Shown one piece after another: positions 33,733-41,950 of a stretch of DNA of 64,000 nt; the stretch's first letter is position 1, and each line of letters begins with the position of its first letter. The position numbers were made by a program, and so were the translations under genes. Under the pieces are notes generated by a model. The model saw only the letters and a program-made list of their open reading frames with translations, did no database searches and was not told the origin of the DNA. The stretch is from JBMFVE01 sp049966155 (lineage in GTDB: Bacteria; Bacteroidota; Ignavibacteria; Kryptoniales; JAKASW01). The stretch spans positions 62,001 through 126,000 of the forward strand of contig JBMFVE010000002.1 of the NCBI GenBank assembly GCA_049966155.1, read 5' to 3'.

Positions 33733-35421
33733 TTATTTTGTTTTTTTATAATCTTTTACCTGCAATTGATAAAATATATTTCCTGCATAATGATTTTCAT
33801 CCAGCGAATAAACCATATCAAGATAATCACCTACTCCGACATTTGATTCTCCATTTCTAAACTTAATGGCATCATAGGTAACTCCATTAACTTTAACTTT
33901 CATTTTGAGATGTGATCCATTTAGCATCCTTGCATCTGATAAAAAAAGTCCCCGGCTGAGAAATGTGGGTCGAGGGTTTTGAGGACCAAATGGTTCAAAC
34001 TGTTTCAACATATTCATAAATTCAGCATTAATTGTGTTGAGGTCAAGGAGGGCGTCAATTTCTAATACGGGCGTTTTTAATTCATCGTCAAGTGTGGAAG
34101 ACACAACTCCCTCGAATGCCTCGACAAAGGCATCGAGGTTTTCAGGATTCATCGATAACCCTGCAGCGTATTTGTGTCCACCAAACTGAATTAGAAGATC
34201 ACCGCAAGCCTTAATTGCTTCGAAAATGTCATAGCCGACAATGCTCCTTGCGCTACCCTTAATTACGCCATCATTAGTTGCAAGCATTATTGTTGGTCGG
34301 TAGTATTGTTCAACAATCCGGGCTGCGACAATGCCAATTACTCCCGGATGCCAGTTTGGCTTATGAAGAACAAGCGAATTCCGGTTTCTGATTGAAACCA
34401 ATTCATTGGCCAGTTCCTGTGCCTCGAGGAATGTCCGTTCATCCAGCATCCTTCTATGGGAGTTTTCGTTTTCAAGCACCTGGGCAAAATCTTCTGCAAC
34501 TTCCTCATTGTCTGTTACCAGAAGCTCAACAGCGCGCCTGGCATCACCGAGCCGCCCAACAGCGTTAATTTTTGGTGCGATGATAAATGAGACCTGGCCT
34601 GTTGTAAGTTTGCGGTGATCTACGTGAGAGGACCTCATAAGAGCTTTTATCCCTGCGCGGGGTTGTTCTGCAATTGCTTTAAAGCCAGCCTGGACAAGGA
34701 TGCGGTTTTCGTCAATGAGAGGCACCACGTCAGCTGCTGCGGCTATTGCAACGAGATCTAAGTACTTATCCGGCAAATCTGGTTTTCCCAGCTGAATTGA
34801 GGTTGCTTTTGCAAATTTATAAGCTACACCGCACCCGGAGAGATACTTAAATGGGTAAGTGCAACCCGGTTTAATTGGATCAAGAACCGCAACCGCCTCC
34901 GGCAGGGCGTCAACTTCATGATGGTCGCATACTATTGTTTCTAACCCCCGATTTTTACCATACAAAATTTCTTTTGAAGCTGCAACACCGCAGTCAACAC
35001 TTACCATTAACGTACATCCATTCCTCAGGGCATAATTAATGCCAGAAACGCTTATACCGTAACCTTCCTTGAGTCGGTCAGGTATATAATAATCAACATC
35101 AGCCCCAAGTTCTCTAAAGAACATATAGAGCAAAGCAGCACCTGTTGTACCGTCAACGTCGTAGTCTCCGTAAACCATGATCTTCTCATCCCGCTCCAGC
35201 GCCCTTATTGCACGTTCAACAGCTAAGTTCATTCCGCTCATAAGAAACGGATCATACTGGTCGTTGAGAGAAGGATAGAAGAACTTTTTTACCTTTTCTG
35301 GCGAATCAGCACCCCGATTGATGAGAAGTTGAGCTATAATATCATGAATTCCCATCTCGCGGGCGAGATCACTCGCCTTTTGAGAATCTGAAACCTTCAA
35401 AATTTTCCATTTATATATCAT
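33733..35421 (-). CDS. recJ: Single-stranded-DNA-specific exonuclease RecJ
   Basis: RecJ degrades single-stranded DNA 5' to 3' with Mn/Mg in repair and recombination. DHH-family motifs are in order: KIMVYGDYDVDGTT, MVSVDCGVAA, TIVCDHHEVD, the QFGGHKYAAGLS segment of the DHHA1 domain near residue 410, and a C-terminal OB-like domain with QFEPFGPQNPRPTF. The start is taken at the ATG at 35421 (562 residues; GGTGAT 6 nt upstream); a TTG four codons earlier is unlikely. The gene begins only 15 bp after the 3' end of the RNase P RNA, leaving no space for a terminator or separate promoter. Confidence 0.96.
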   Translation of the reverse strand: MIYKWKILKVSDSQKASDLAREMGIHDIIAQLLINRGADSPEKVKKFFYPSLNDQYDPFLMSGMNLAVERAIRALERDEKIMVYGDYDVDGTTGAALLYMFFRELGADVDYYIPDRLKEGYGISVSGINYALRNGCTLMVSVDCGVAASKEILYGKNRGLETIVCDHHEVDALPEAVAVLDPIKPGCTYPFKYLSGCGVAYKFAKATSIQLGKPDLPDKYLDLVAIAAAADVVPLIDENRILVQAGFKAIAEQPRAGIKALMRSSHVDHRKLTTGQVSFIIAPKINAVGRLGDARRAVELLVTDNEEVAEDFAQVLENENSHRRMLDERTFLEAQELANELVSIRNRNSLVLHKPNWHPGVIGIVAARIVEQYYRPTIMLATNDGVIKGSARSIVGYDIFEAIKACGDLLIQFGGHKYAAGLSMNPENLDAFVEAFEGVVSSTLDDELKTPVLEIDALLDLNTINAEFMNMLKQFEPFGPQNPRPTFLSRGLFLSDARMLNGSHLKMKVKVNGVTYDAIKFRNGESNVGVGDYLDMVYSLDENHYAGNIFYQLQVKDYKKTK

Positions 35422-35436
35422 AATTATCACCAAATT

Positions 35437-35823
35437 GCGAAGTGAGTCGATAAGCCGAATTCTGTCTTTTCCGCAAAAGCGGAAGAGGCAGCCATTTATC
35501 TATGCGACCTACCCGGGAGTGAGACGAAACTGGCCGCTTCGTATCTCCCCAGCTACTGCTGAGAGAGAATTCCTCCCTTATTTGGTCTTGCTCCGCAGGG
35601 GGTTTGCCGTGCAACCGCATGTCACCATGCGGTACGGTGGGCTCTTACCCCACCTTTTCACCCTTACTCCGAGATGTCTCGGGGCGGTATATTTTCTGTG
35701 GCACTTTCCGTCGGGTTTCCCCGCCTCCGATGTCGAAAACAACATCGGAGCCTGCTGCCATGTGGAGTTCGGACTTTCCTCTCCCCCATGATAACGGGAG
35801 AGCGGCTGCCTGACTCACTTCGC
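35437..35823 (-). ncRNA. rnpB: RNase P RNA, class A
   Basis: This is the catalytic RNA of RNase P, which trims tRNA 5' leaders. In minus-strand sense the ends pair perfectly over 12 bp (GCGAAGTGAGTC at 35823-35812 with GACTCACTTCGC at 35448-35437), forming helix P1. The universally conserved blocks are present: GAGGAAAGTCCGAACTCCAC, a block with GGAAAGTGCCACAGAAAA, the GGGGTAAGAGCCCACCG region, and the 3' segment GAATTCGGCTTATC. Length is about 387 nt. It is sandwiched between rnhA (11 bp) and recJ (15 bp) on the same strand with no recognisable promoter or terminator of its own, so it probably needs processing from a longer transcript or uses a promoter inside rnhA. Confidence 0.97.
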
Positions 35824-35834
35824 GAAAATTTTCT

Positions 35835-36242
35835 TTATTCCGCCACAATGGTTGCACCTTTCTTTGCAAGGTTGTCGGCGGCTCTGTTCAACTCTCTGGG
35901 AATGTGTACTATATTAAATTTAATCCCTTTTTCCCTAATTACATTCCACAATCTAATAACAATTTTTTGAATTTCTTTGTTTTTTATTCTATAGACGCCT
36001 GTCATTTGCCTCACGACAAGCTGGCTGTCTGATCTCACCTCCAGCTCATTTGCTCCATGAAGAGCTGCGAGTTCAACTGCTTTCATCAGGGCAAGATACT
36101 CTGCACGGTTATTTGTGCCTCTGCCCACGTATTCAGAATGTTTCTCAATGATGTGCCCATCCTCATCCTGCAGTACAACGCCAAGTCCGCTGTTACCTGG
36201 ATTACCGGATGAAGCGCCATCAATATATGCTATAAGCTTCAT
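35835..36242 (-). CDS. Ribonuclease HI-family protein
   Basis: RNase HI enzymes cut RNA in RNA-DNA hybrids. The 135 residues carry the acidic active site: D8 (AYIDGAS), E48 (NRAEYLALM), D72 (RSDSQLVV) and D123 (RAADNLAKK). This is the shorter RnhA-like group often annotated as ribonuclease HI or reverse-transcriptase-like; it lacks the basic protrusion of E. coli RnhA. The ATG overlaps the stop of the zinc-ribbon gene. RNase P RNA follows 11 bp downstream. Confidence 0.92.
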   Translation of the reverse strand: MKLIAYIDGASSGNPGNSGLGVVLQDEDGHIIEKHSEYVGRGTNNRAEYLALMKAVELAALHGANELEVRSDSQLVVRQMTGVYRIKNKEIQKIVIRLWNVIREKGIKFNIVHIPRELNRAADNLAKKGATIVAE

Positions 36243-36988
36243 TCTTCTCTGGCTTCCTTGGCAGCTTCCTCAACGATTTCGTTGGGAACAAGAATTCTGC
36301 CACAATGATCACATGTAAAGATCTTTGTCATTTGCCTGAGTTCAAGGAGTCTTTGCGGCGGCAAAACATTATAACAACCTCCACAGGCATTGCGCCTGAC
36401 GACGGGAACTATGGCTTTCCCTTTTGTCGCACGGCGAATCATTTCATACCTGCTTAATGTTTGCCTGTCTATTTTTTGAGCAAACTTTTCACGTTCCCTG
36501 CGGTACTTTTTTTCCTCGTCACGCGTCAACGAAACCAGATCGTCAAGCTCGGCCTTCTTCCCAGCATAAGTCTTTTGCTGATCGTCCAAATCTTTTTTCA
36601 GGCTCTCAAGATCCCGACCAGAAATAACTTCCTTAGCCTGAAGTTCTTCGAGTTCCTTATGGAGCATCTGTAGTTTATCTTTTGCTGAATCAATTTGTTT
36701 ACTCAGCGCATCATACTCACGGTTTGTCCTCACCTTTATACGCATGTCTGTATATTTATCAATTCTCTTTCGAACATCGTCAAGTTCTTTGTCGATTTCT
36801 TTCTTTCTCACAGCTGCTCTTTTTAAAAATTCCTCGTTTTCTTTGATGGACGACTTCAGCGTTGATATTTTTGTTTCAAGATCACTTACTTCAGCTGGAA
36901 GGTCTCCTCTCTCTTCGAGAAGACCATCAAGTTTAAGGTCAACCTGTTGAAGTTGATATAACGTTTTCAGTTTGTCTTTCACAACCAC
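36239..36988 (-). CDS. Coiled-coil protein with C4 zinc ribbon
   Basis: Residues 10-185 form a long, highly charged coiled coil (heptads rich in Leu, Lys, Glu). The C-terminus has a four-Cys zinc ribbon, ACGGC and about 20 residues on FTCDHCGRI. This is the widespread DUF164/zf-RING_7 family; relatives include Chlamydia CT398/CdsZ and Helicobacter FlgZ (HP0958), which act as adaptors in secretion and transcription. No secretion genes are nearby, so no role is assigned. The start is GTG with AGGAG 6 nt upstream. It lies 18 bp after the Nif3-family gene and overlaps the RNase H gene. Confidence 0.88.
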   Translation of the reverse strand: MVVKDKLKTLYQLQQVDLKLDGLLEERGDLPAEVSDLETKISTLKSSIKENEEFLKRAAVRKKEIDKELDDVRKRIDKYTDMRIKVRTNREYDALSKQIDSAKDKLQMLHKELEELQAKEVISGRDLESLKKDLDDQQKTYAGKKAELDDLVSLTRDEEKKYRREREKFAQKIDRQTLSRYEMIRRATKGKAIVPVVRRNACGGCYNVLPPQRLLELRQMTKIFTCDHCGRILVPNEIVEEAAKEAREE

Positions 36989-37006
36989 ATTTTTCTCCTA
37001 AAGTAG

Positions 37007-38104
37007 TTATACAAAAATACAAACCCTTTCCTGTCGATGTGATGTCACCGGCAAATCGGGCCCGAATATTTTCAACATTAAGTTCGAGAGCAACTCCGGG
37101 ACATACTTTTCCGTCCCATAATGAGTGGCATCTACTAAAATCATTTTTGATTCAAGCGATTGTCGGAAGTCGTGGTACCTCACATCTCCGGTTATGTAAA
37201 TGTCTGCTCCTGATTTCAGTGCATCCCTGTAAAAGGACATACCAGAACCGGCGCAAAATGCTACTTTTTTTATCGTTCTGCCGGGATGTGCAGAATAAAC
37301 CAGGTGTTTTAGATCAAAAATCTCTTTTATTTCAGACAAAAAGGAAATCAAATCCAATTCCTTATCCAATTCCCCAAAAACACCAAATCCGTAATTGGGG
37401 GATGGGTTTGCCAATGGGTAAACGTCGTAAGCGACTTCTTCATATGGATGGGATGAGACCATTGCTGATAAGACAGAATGCAATAGACTTCTGTCGACTA
37501 TCATTTCAAGCTTAACCTCATCCGTCTCCTCAGGGACACCGACAACCCCGACAAAAGGATGTGCTGACCCTGTAGCCAGAAATGTACCTTTGCCTTTAGA
37601 TTCGAAGGAACAGTTAACGTAGTCACCTATCACCCCTGCACCAGCCGCAGACATGGCATCCCTGACCCCGGAAACATGGGTTGAAGGAACAAATACTGAG
37701 ATCTTGTACATTCGGTCAGTCAAAGGGCTAAGGAACTTCATTTTTTTTAAACCCAACCTCCTGCCAAAGTCAAAGTTTATCCCTTCACGGGAAATGTCAA
37801 TAGCTGTGTGCACTGAATATACATTTAGCGATTTATTCAGAGCATATAGAAGATAGTTAGCGGAATCGTCTGAACTTGTTAGTTTTTTTGTTGGTTTGTA
37901 TATCGGTGTATGGTAAGTTACTACGAGATTTGCGTTTGATTGCACCGCACGTTCGATTGCTTCATAATTCAGCTCATAAGTCACAAATAGTCCTGTGCAT
38001 TCTATATTATAACTACCTGCTATCAAGCCGACGTTATCTTCATCTTCAACAACCCTGATGGGTAGTGAGTTCTCGATCCTGTTAATGACTTCGTAAACTT
38101 TCAT
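37007..38104 (-). CDS. Nif3-like dinuclear metal centre protein
   Basis: This is a conserved hexameric (toroid) protein family (YbgI/YqfO/Nif3), a putative metal-dependent hydrolase or metal chaperone of unclear substrate. At 365 residues it is the long form with an inserted PII/CutA-like domain (about 130-235, with SHPYEEVAYDVYPL). The metal-ligand positions can be seen: Y64-H65 in TYHTPIYK where relatives have HHP, H99 and D103 in SVHTAID, and the C-terminal THYGTE His and Glu. Thus the first of the two adjacent His is replaced by Tyr. There is no ribosome site: the ATG is preceded by the U tract of a terminator-like hairpin. Confidence 0.9.
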   Translation of the reverse strand: MKVYEVINRIENSLPIRVVEDEDNVGLIAGSYNIECTGLFVTYELNYEAIERAVQSNANLVVTYHTPIYKPTKKLTSSDDSANYLLYALNKSLNVYSVHTAIDISREGINFDFGRRLGLKKMKFLSPLTDRMYKISVFVPSTHVSGVRDAMSAAGAGVIGDYVNCSFESKGKGTFLATGSAHPFVGVVGVPEETDEVKLEMIVDRSLLHSVLSAMVSSHPYEEVAYDVYPLANPSPNYGFGVFGELDKELDLISFLSEIKEIFDLKHLVYSAHPGRTIKKVAFCAGSGMSFYRDALKSGADIYITGDVRYHDFRQSLESKMILVDATHYGTEKYVPELLSNLMLKIFGPDLPVTSHRQERVCIFV

Positions 38105-38110
38105 TTTAAT

Positions 38111-38146
38111 AAAAAAAAAGTGTTCCAGTAAAGCGGAACACTTTTT
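38111..38146 (-). terminator. Intrinsic terminator in the leader of the Nif3-family gene
   Basis: In minus sense a stem (38146-38135 with 38126-38115, 12 bp, 8-nt loop AGTAAAGC on the plus strand) is followed by an unbroken run of U reaching 38111, only 6 nt before the ATG at 38104. A predicted promoter lies about 95 bp upstream of the hairpin. The structure therefore sits between promoter and gene, as in attenuators and riboswitches, or ends a short independent RNA. Confidence 0.8.
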
Positions 38147-38233
38147 AAACCTGGACAGGTGTGTAGTAACTGATTTTTAAAATTTTTTTTGTCGAAAACC
38201 TGTCGTACGATTTGAGCATCTTTTCCAAATTGC
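38147..38233 (-). ncRNA. Leader RNA or small RNA candidate upstream of the Nif3-family gene
   Basis: This is the predicted transcript between promoter and terminator. It contains GACAGGT and, about 35-40 nt later, ACCTGTC, a perfect 7-bp pairing that would form a second stem just before the terminator hairpin, separated by an A/U-rich loop. No known riboswitch class was recognised by eye. It could be an attenuator leader or a roughly 120-nt small RNA including the terminator. Confidence 0.4.
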
Positions 38234-38239
38234 AATAAA

Positions 38240-38268
38240 AATATACCCAAGAAGGATAATATATGCAA
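38240..38268 (-). promoter_or_regulatory. Predicted promoter for the Nif3/zinc-ribbon/rnhA transcript
   Basis: On the minus strand TTGCAT (38268-38263) is spaced 17 bp from TATATT (38245-38240, 5 of 6). The predicted start is near 38233, giving a leader of about 129 nt that includes the terminator hairpin. Confidence 0.5.
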
Positions 38269-38350
38269 CTGAGCATTTTAAATAATTTATAATTTCACGA
38301 ATTTGCTCTTGCCTTTCTCCCTTTTTTCTTCAAATTTGAAAATCAGGTGG

Positions 38351-38962
38351 ATGAATGTCATCCCGGATGAGGTCAGAACCAAACTTATTATGATTGAGCC
38401 GGAATTACTGATTTCAGGATATGCTGCAGGATACTTCCCGATGTCGGATGAAAAAGGCGAAATTTCATGGTATTCACCCGATCCAAGAGCTGTGATTCCA
38501 ATGGAAAGTGTGAATATTCCAAGGTCAACGAAGCAGCTTTTAAAAAAAGATATATTTTCTGTCCGGATCAACACTCAATTTGAAGAGGTAATCAGGGGCT
38601 GTGCAAATAGGAGTGAAACGTGGATTAGCGAAGAAATAATTCAAAGTTACATGGAGTTGTACCATCTGGGTTACGCTTTTAGCTTTGAGGCGTATGATTC
38701 GAATTCCCTTGCAGGTGGACTTTATGGTGTGGCTCTCGGAGGGGCTTTTTTTGGTGAATCAATGTTCAGCAGAAAGACAGGTGCCTCAAAGGTTGCTCTT
38801 GCGGTTCTCATTACAACTTTAAAGCAAAGAGGGTATGCCCTTCTGGACGTTCAGTTTTTAACGCCCCATCTTCAGATGTTTGGTGCAATAGAGATTTCCA
38901 GAACTAAGTATCTGGAAATATTAGAGAAAGCAATAAACAAAAAGGTCCTTCCAATTCTGTAA
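38351..38962 (+). CDS. aat: Leucyl/phenylalanyl-tRNA--protein transferase
   Basis: Aat attaches Leu or Phe from tRNA to N-terminal Lys/Arg of proteins, marking them for ClpAP by the N-degron route. Motifs are LISGYAAGYFPM, ISWYSPDPRAVIP, TWISEEIIQSYMELYHLGYA, GGLYGVALGGAFFGESMFS and LLDVQFLTPHLQMFGAIEISR. The ATG at 38351 gives 203 residues, but its ribosome site is poor (GGTGG directly abutting); an ATG at 38390 (MIEPELL) is the alternative, and the TTG at 38303 gives an unlikely leader. It is a lone plus-strand gene, divergent from the Nif3-family gene and convergent with pyrC. Confidence 0.93.
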   Translation: MNVIPDEVRTKLIMIEPELLISGYAAGYFPMSDEKGEISWYSPDPRAVIPMESVNIPRSTKQLLKKDIFSVRINTQFEEVIRGCANRSETWISEEIIQSYMELYHLGYAFSFEAYDSNSLAGGLYGVALGGAFFGESMFSRKTGASKVALAVLITTLKQRGYALLDVQFLTPHLQMFGAIEISRTKYLEILEKAINKKVLPIL

Positions 38963-39009
38963 ATAGATTGGACTCAACTGGCAGGCAATCGTTTCAACTC
39001 AACAGCTGA

Positions 39010-40296
39010 CTATTTCAGTCGTTTCGAAAGAAACATCTTCTCACCGTTAATGATACCAACTGAGCTCCCTCTTAATTTCCAGTTTCTGAACCCTGTGTTT
39101 CTGCTCTTTGAAAAGAACTCCTCAGGATTGACAATCCACTCAAAATTCGGGTCAATTAATGTTAATTCTGCACGAGCGCCAGGCTCTATTCTGGGAACAG
39201 GGAGGCCGAGAAGTTTTCTTGGATTTATAGATAAAAGGCTGACAATTTGTGTCATCGAAAGAAGTCCAGTGTGGTATAATCTGGTCAATACAACCCCTAA
39301 CGTGGTTTCAAGGCCAATCATTCCAAATGGTGCAGCGTCAAACTCAACTTCTTTCTCATGGATTGCATGCGGGGCATGGTCGCTGGCTATCGCATCTATG
39401 GTGCCGTCTCTTAGACCTTCAATTAAGGAATTACAATCTTCTAATGTTCTCAAAGGAGGATTTACCTTGAGGTTTGAGTCATAATCAAAGAGGAGGCTGT
39501 CGTCCAGAAAAAGATGATGGGGAGTAACATCGCAGGTAACAACCAAACCATCTCGTTTTGCATTTCTGATAAGATCGACGGAGCCTATGGTTGAGATATG
39601 GGTTGCATGGTATTTCCCTCCAAATGCCTGAAGGAGCTTTAAATCCCTCTGCAAAACCAACTCTTCTGCCAGATGATGCTGCATTTTAAGGCCATATCGG
39701 ACGCTATTTGGACTTTCGTTAGAAGGCCCTCCTTTCGTTAAACTGGAATCCTCACAATGCTGGATAATAGGCAGGTTGAGCATTGAAGAATACTCAAGTG
39801 CCAGCCTCATTATTTGAGAATCGAGTACCGATGAACCATCGTCGCTGAAGGCTACAGCTCCTGATTCTGCCAGATCCTTCATTTCTGATAATTGTTCCCC
39901 TTTACGGCCAACGGTTATTGCAGCAACTGGAAATACTCTGACAAGAGGGTTGTGACTGGCTCTGTCAATCACATACTTTACCACGTCTGCGGAATCCATC
40001 ACAGGGTCAGTATTTGGCATGCATGCTACACAGGTAAATCCGCCATTGGCAGCAGCCGCGATACCTGACATTATATCTTCTTTGTATTCAAAGCCAGGCT
40101 CACGTAAGTGAACATGCATATCAAAAAGGCCAGGGACGGCCATCCTGCTTTTCATGTCTATTTCGTAATTAACAGGGTTACCACCAAGATAATGTCCAAT
40201 TTCCTGTATAATGCCATCGACAATCAGAACATCAAATAGTCCGTCTGTCCCGGCGGTTGGATCTACAATATGGGCGTTTTTTAAAAGGATTTTCAT
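39010..40296 (-). CDS. pyrC: Dihydroorotase
   Basis: The zinc enzyme of pyrimidine synthesis closes carbamoyl-aspartate to dihydroorotate. The 428-residue class I form shows H61 and H63 in FDMHVHLREPG, AFSDDGSSV, PIIQHCEDSSLT, TCDVTPHHLFL and IASDHAPHAIHEKE. The ATG overlaps the pyrB stop by four bases. It is the third gene of pyrR-pyrB-pyrC, two consecutive pathway enzymes plus their regulator. It ends convergently with aat, 47 bp away, without a visible terminator. Confidence 0.96.
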   Translation of the reverse strand: MKILLKNAHIVDPTAGTDGLFDVLIVDGIIQEIGHYLGGNPVNYEIDMKSRMAVPGLFDMHVHLREPGFEYKEDIMSGIAAAANGGFTCVACMPNTDPVMDSADVVKYVIDRASHNPLVRVFPVAAITVGRKGEQLSEMKDLAESGAVAFSDDGSSVLDSQIMRLALEYSSMLNLPIIQHCEDSSLTKGGPSNESPNSVRYGLKMQHHLAEELVLQRDLKLLQAFGGKYHATHISTIGSVDLIRNAKRDGLVVTCDVTPHHLFLDDSLLFDYDSNLKVNPPLRTLEDCNSLIEGLRDGTIDAIASDHAPHAIHEKEVEFDAAPFGMIGLETTLGVVLTRLYHTGLLSMTQIVSLLSINPRKLLGLPVPRIEPGARAELTLIDPNFEWIVNPEEFFSKSRNTGFRNWKLRGSSVGIINGEKMFLSKRLK

Positions 40297-41216
40297 GACC
40301 GCCTTACTCCTGTTAGATACAATACTGCCATTCTGACAGCGACACCGTTAGTCACCTGGTCCAAAATAAGTGACGTTTGACCATCCGCGACATCTCCATC
40401 GAGTTCCACACCCCTGTTAATTGGACCTGGATGCATTATGACCAGGTCTTTTCGAGCCTTTTCAAGTCGCTGACGATTAATTCCCCAGTAAAGTCTGTAT
40501 TCTCTTATCGAGGGAAATTGTCCACCTGCTTCCCGCTCGAGCTGAATGCGAAGCACATTGAGGACATCAGCCCATTCGATTGCCTGATTGATGTCGTAAA
40601 ATATTTTTACACCAAATTGATCAAGATATCCTGGAATCAGTGTTTTCGGACCGCAGACCCCGACCTTTGCCCCCATTTTTGTCAGGCCAAAAATATTTGA
40701 TCTTGCAACTCTGCTGTGGGCAATGTCACCAACAATACAAACTCTGAGATCCTGAAGTGAATTGAACTTACTTCGCATAGTGTACATATCAAGGAGGGCC
40801 TGAGTTGGGTGTTCGTTAATTCCATCGCCTGCATTTATAACAGCAGACTTGAGTAAACGTGACAGGAAGTGAGGTGCACCGGTGGACTGGTGACGGATGA
40901 CAACGACATCTGTTCTCATTGCTTCAATATTTCGTGCAGTGTCTTTCAGTGTTTCTCCTTTTGAGACACTACTGCCGCTGACAGTAAAGTTCACAACATC
41001 GGCACTCAGTCTCCGTTCAGCCAGTTCGAAAGATATTCGAGTCCTTGTAGAACTCTCAAAGAAGAGATTGACGACAGTTGTTCCCTGTAAAGTTGGGACC
41101 TTTTTAATAGGACGGTCGAGAACCTCTCGAAAGCTTTTTGCGGTATCGAGGATCTCTGTTATTGCCTCTGCCGTCAACTCCCGTAATCCGAGCAAATGTC
41201 TTATTCCTTCAGCCAT
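40293..41216 (-). CDS. pyrB: Aspartate carbamoyltransferase catalytic subunit
   Basis: PyrB condenses carbamoyl phosphate with aspartate, committing carbon to pyrimidines. Motifs are LFFESSTRTRISFELA (carbamoyl-phosphate binding), HPTQALLDMYTMR and VCIVGDIAHSRVARSN. I start at the ATG at 41216 (307 residues, MAEGIRHLLG), which overlaps the pyrR stop and has GAAGAAG just upstream. A longer start at 41240 would extend into pyrR without need. No pyrI regulatory subunit is present, and the Bacillus-like arrangement with PyrR suggests an unregulated catalytic trimer. Confidence 0.96.
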   Translation of the reverse strand: MAEGIRHLLGLRELTAEAITEILDTAKSFREVLDRPIKKVPTLQGTTVVNLFFESSTRTRISFELAERRLSADVVNFTVSGSSVSKGETLKDTARNIEAMRTDVVVIRHQSTGAPHFLSRLLKSAVINAGDGINEHPTQALLDMYTMRSKFNSLQDLRVCIVGDIAHSRVARSNIFGLTKMGAKVGVCGPKTLIPGYLDQFGVKIFYDINQAIEWADVLNVLRIQLEREAGGQFPSIREYRLYWGINRQRLEKARKDLVIMHPGPINRGVELDGDVADGQTSLILDQVTNGVAVRMAVLYLTGVRRS

Positions 41217-41751
41217 CTTCTTCACCCAACAATATTTCATCTATGCCATCAATTTCTTGAAGATGTACAATCACAGTTTCCCTCAAAGATGTTGGGACAT
41301 TTTTACCTACGTAATCGGCACTAATTGGGAGTTCCCGGTGGCCGCGGTCAACAAGCACTGCAAGTTGGATTGTATTGGGCCGACCGATATCAATGAGCGC
41401 ATCCAGGGCAGCCCTTACGGTCCTACCTGTATAAAGAACATCGTCGACGAGAATAATGTCTTTATCAGTTATATTAAAAAGAACTTCTGTTCCTTTTAGT
41501 TCAGGAAGTTTCAACTTTTGTCGCACATCGTCGCGGTAGAGAGTAATATCAAGAGTACCAATTGGAACGGAAATATTTTCAATTTCAGCAAATTTTTTAG
41601 TAATTCTCTTGGCCAGACAATCACCTCGAGTTTTGATGCCAATTACTGCCAGATTGGCTGCACCCCTGTTTTGCTCAATAATTTCGTGTGCCAATCGTGT
41701 GATAGAACGGCTAATTTGCTGGGCATCTGCAATTTTTGATTTAATTTTCAT
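41209..41751 (-). CDS. pyrR: Pyrimidine operon regulator PyrR / uracil phosphoribosyltransferase-like
   Basis: PyrR binds pyr mRNA when UMP/UTP are plentiful and often also has uracil phosphoribosyltransferase activity. The 180 residues have the PRTase fold with the PRPP loop DIILVDDVLYTGRTVRAALD, and the family segments AVIGIKTRGDCLAKRI, LDITLYRDD and LVDRGHRELPISADYVGKN. GGAG precedes the ATG. It is the first gene before pyrB-pyrC, and the leader contains a hairpin resembling the PyrR-binding loop, pointing to autoregulation. Confidence 0.96.
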   Translation of the reverse strand: MKIKSKIADAQQISRSITRLAHEIIEQNRGAANLAVIGIKTRGDCLAKRITKKFAEIENISVPIGTLDITLYRDDVRQKLKLPELKGTEVLFNITDKDIILVDDVLYTGRTVRAALDALIDIGRPNTIQLAVLVDRGHRELPISADYVGKNVPTSLRETVIVHLQEIDGIDEILLGEEDG

Positions 41752-41775
41752 ATTTCTCCAGTTTTTCGCCCGCCG

Positions 41776-41828
41776 GTGAGGTATGAATGGAAGGTTTCCT
41801 TATCCACCTCACAGGATGGACTTAAAGG
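41776..41828 (-). promoter_or_regulatory. PyrR-binding-loop-like hairpin and competing pairing in the pyrR leader
   Basis: In minus-strand RNA, CCTT (41828-41825) pairs with AAGG (41801-41798) and TCCA (41820-41817) with TGGA (41806-41803). They are separated by an internal bulge (TAAG/T) and topped by TCCTGTGAGG. Against the published PyrR-loop consensus ARUCCNGNGAGGYU, the stretch CATCCTGTGAGGTG matches 12 of 14. GTGAGGT within it (41812-41806) is perfectly complementary to ACCTCAC downstream (41782-41776), so two folds exclude each other. No U-tract terminator follows. A perfect TATAAT (41835-41830) lies so close that, if it is the -10, the lower stem would not be transcribed. Confidence 0.5.
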
Positions 41829-41950
41829 TATTATAAGTTAAAGAATTTGATTCAATTTCCCAAATTGCAATGTACCATGATGCCCCGTTTACCTTGATTT
41901 TCCTTCAGTGCAGGTTTATATTTCACCGAAAATTTTCTGGAGTTAAAAGT

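Noticed and set aside
41830..41835. Perfect TATAAT upstream of pyrR as the pyr operon -10 box
   Set aside because: No acceptable -35 at 16-18 bp, and it would start transcription inside the PyrR-like hairpin; left only as a caution.
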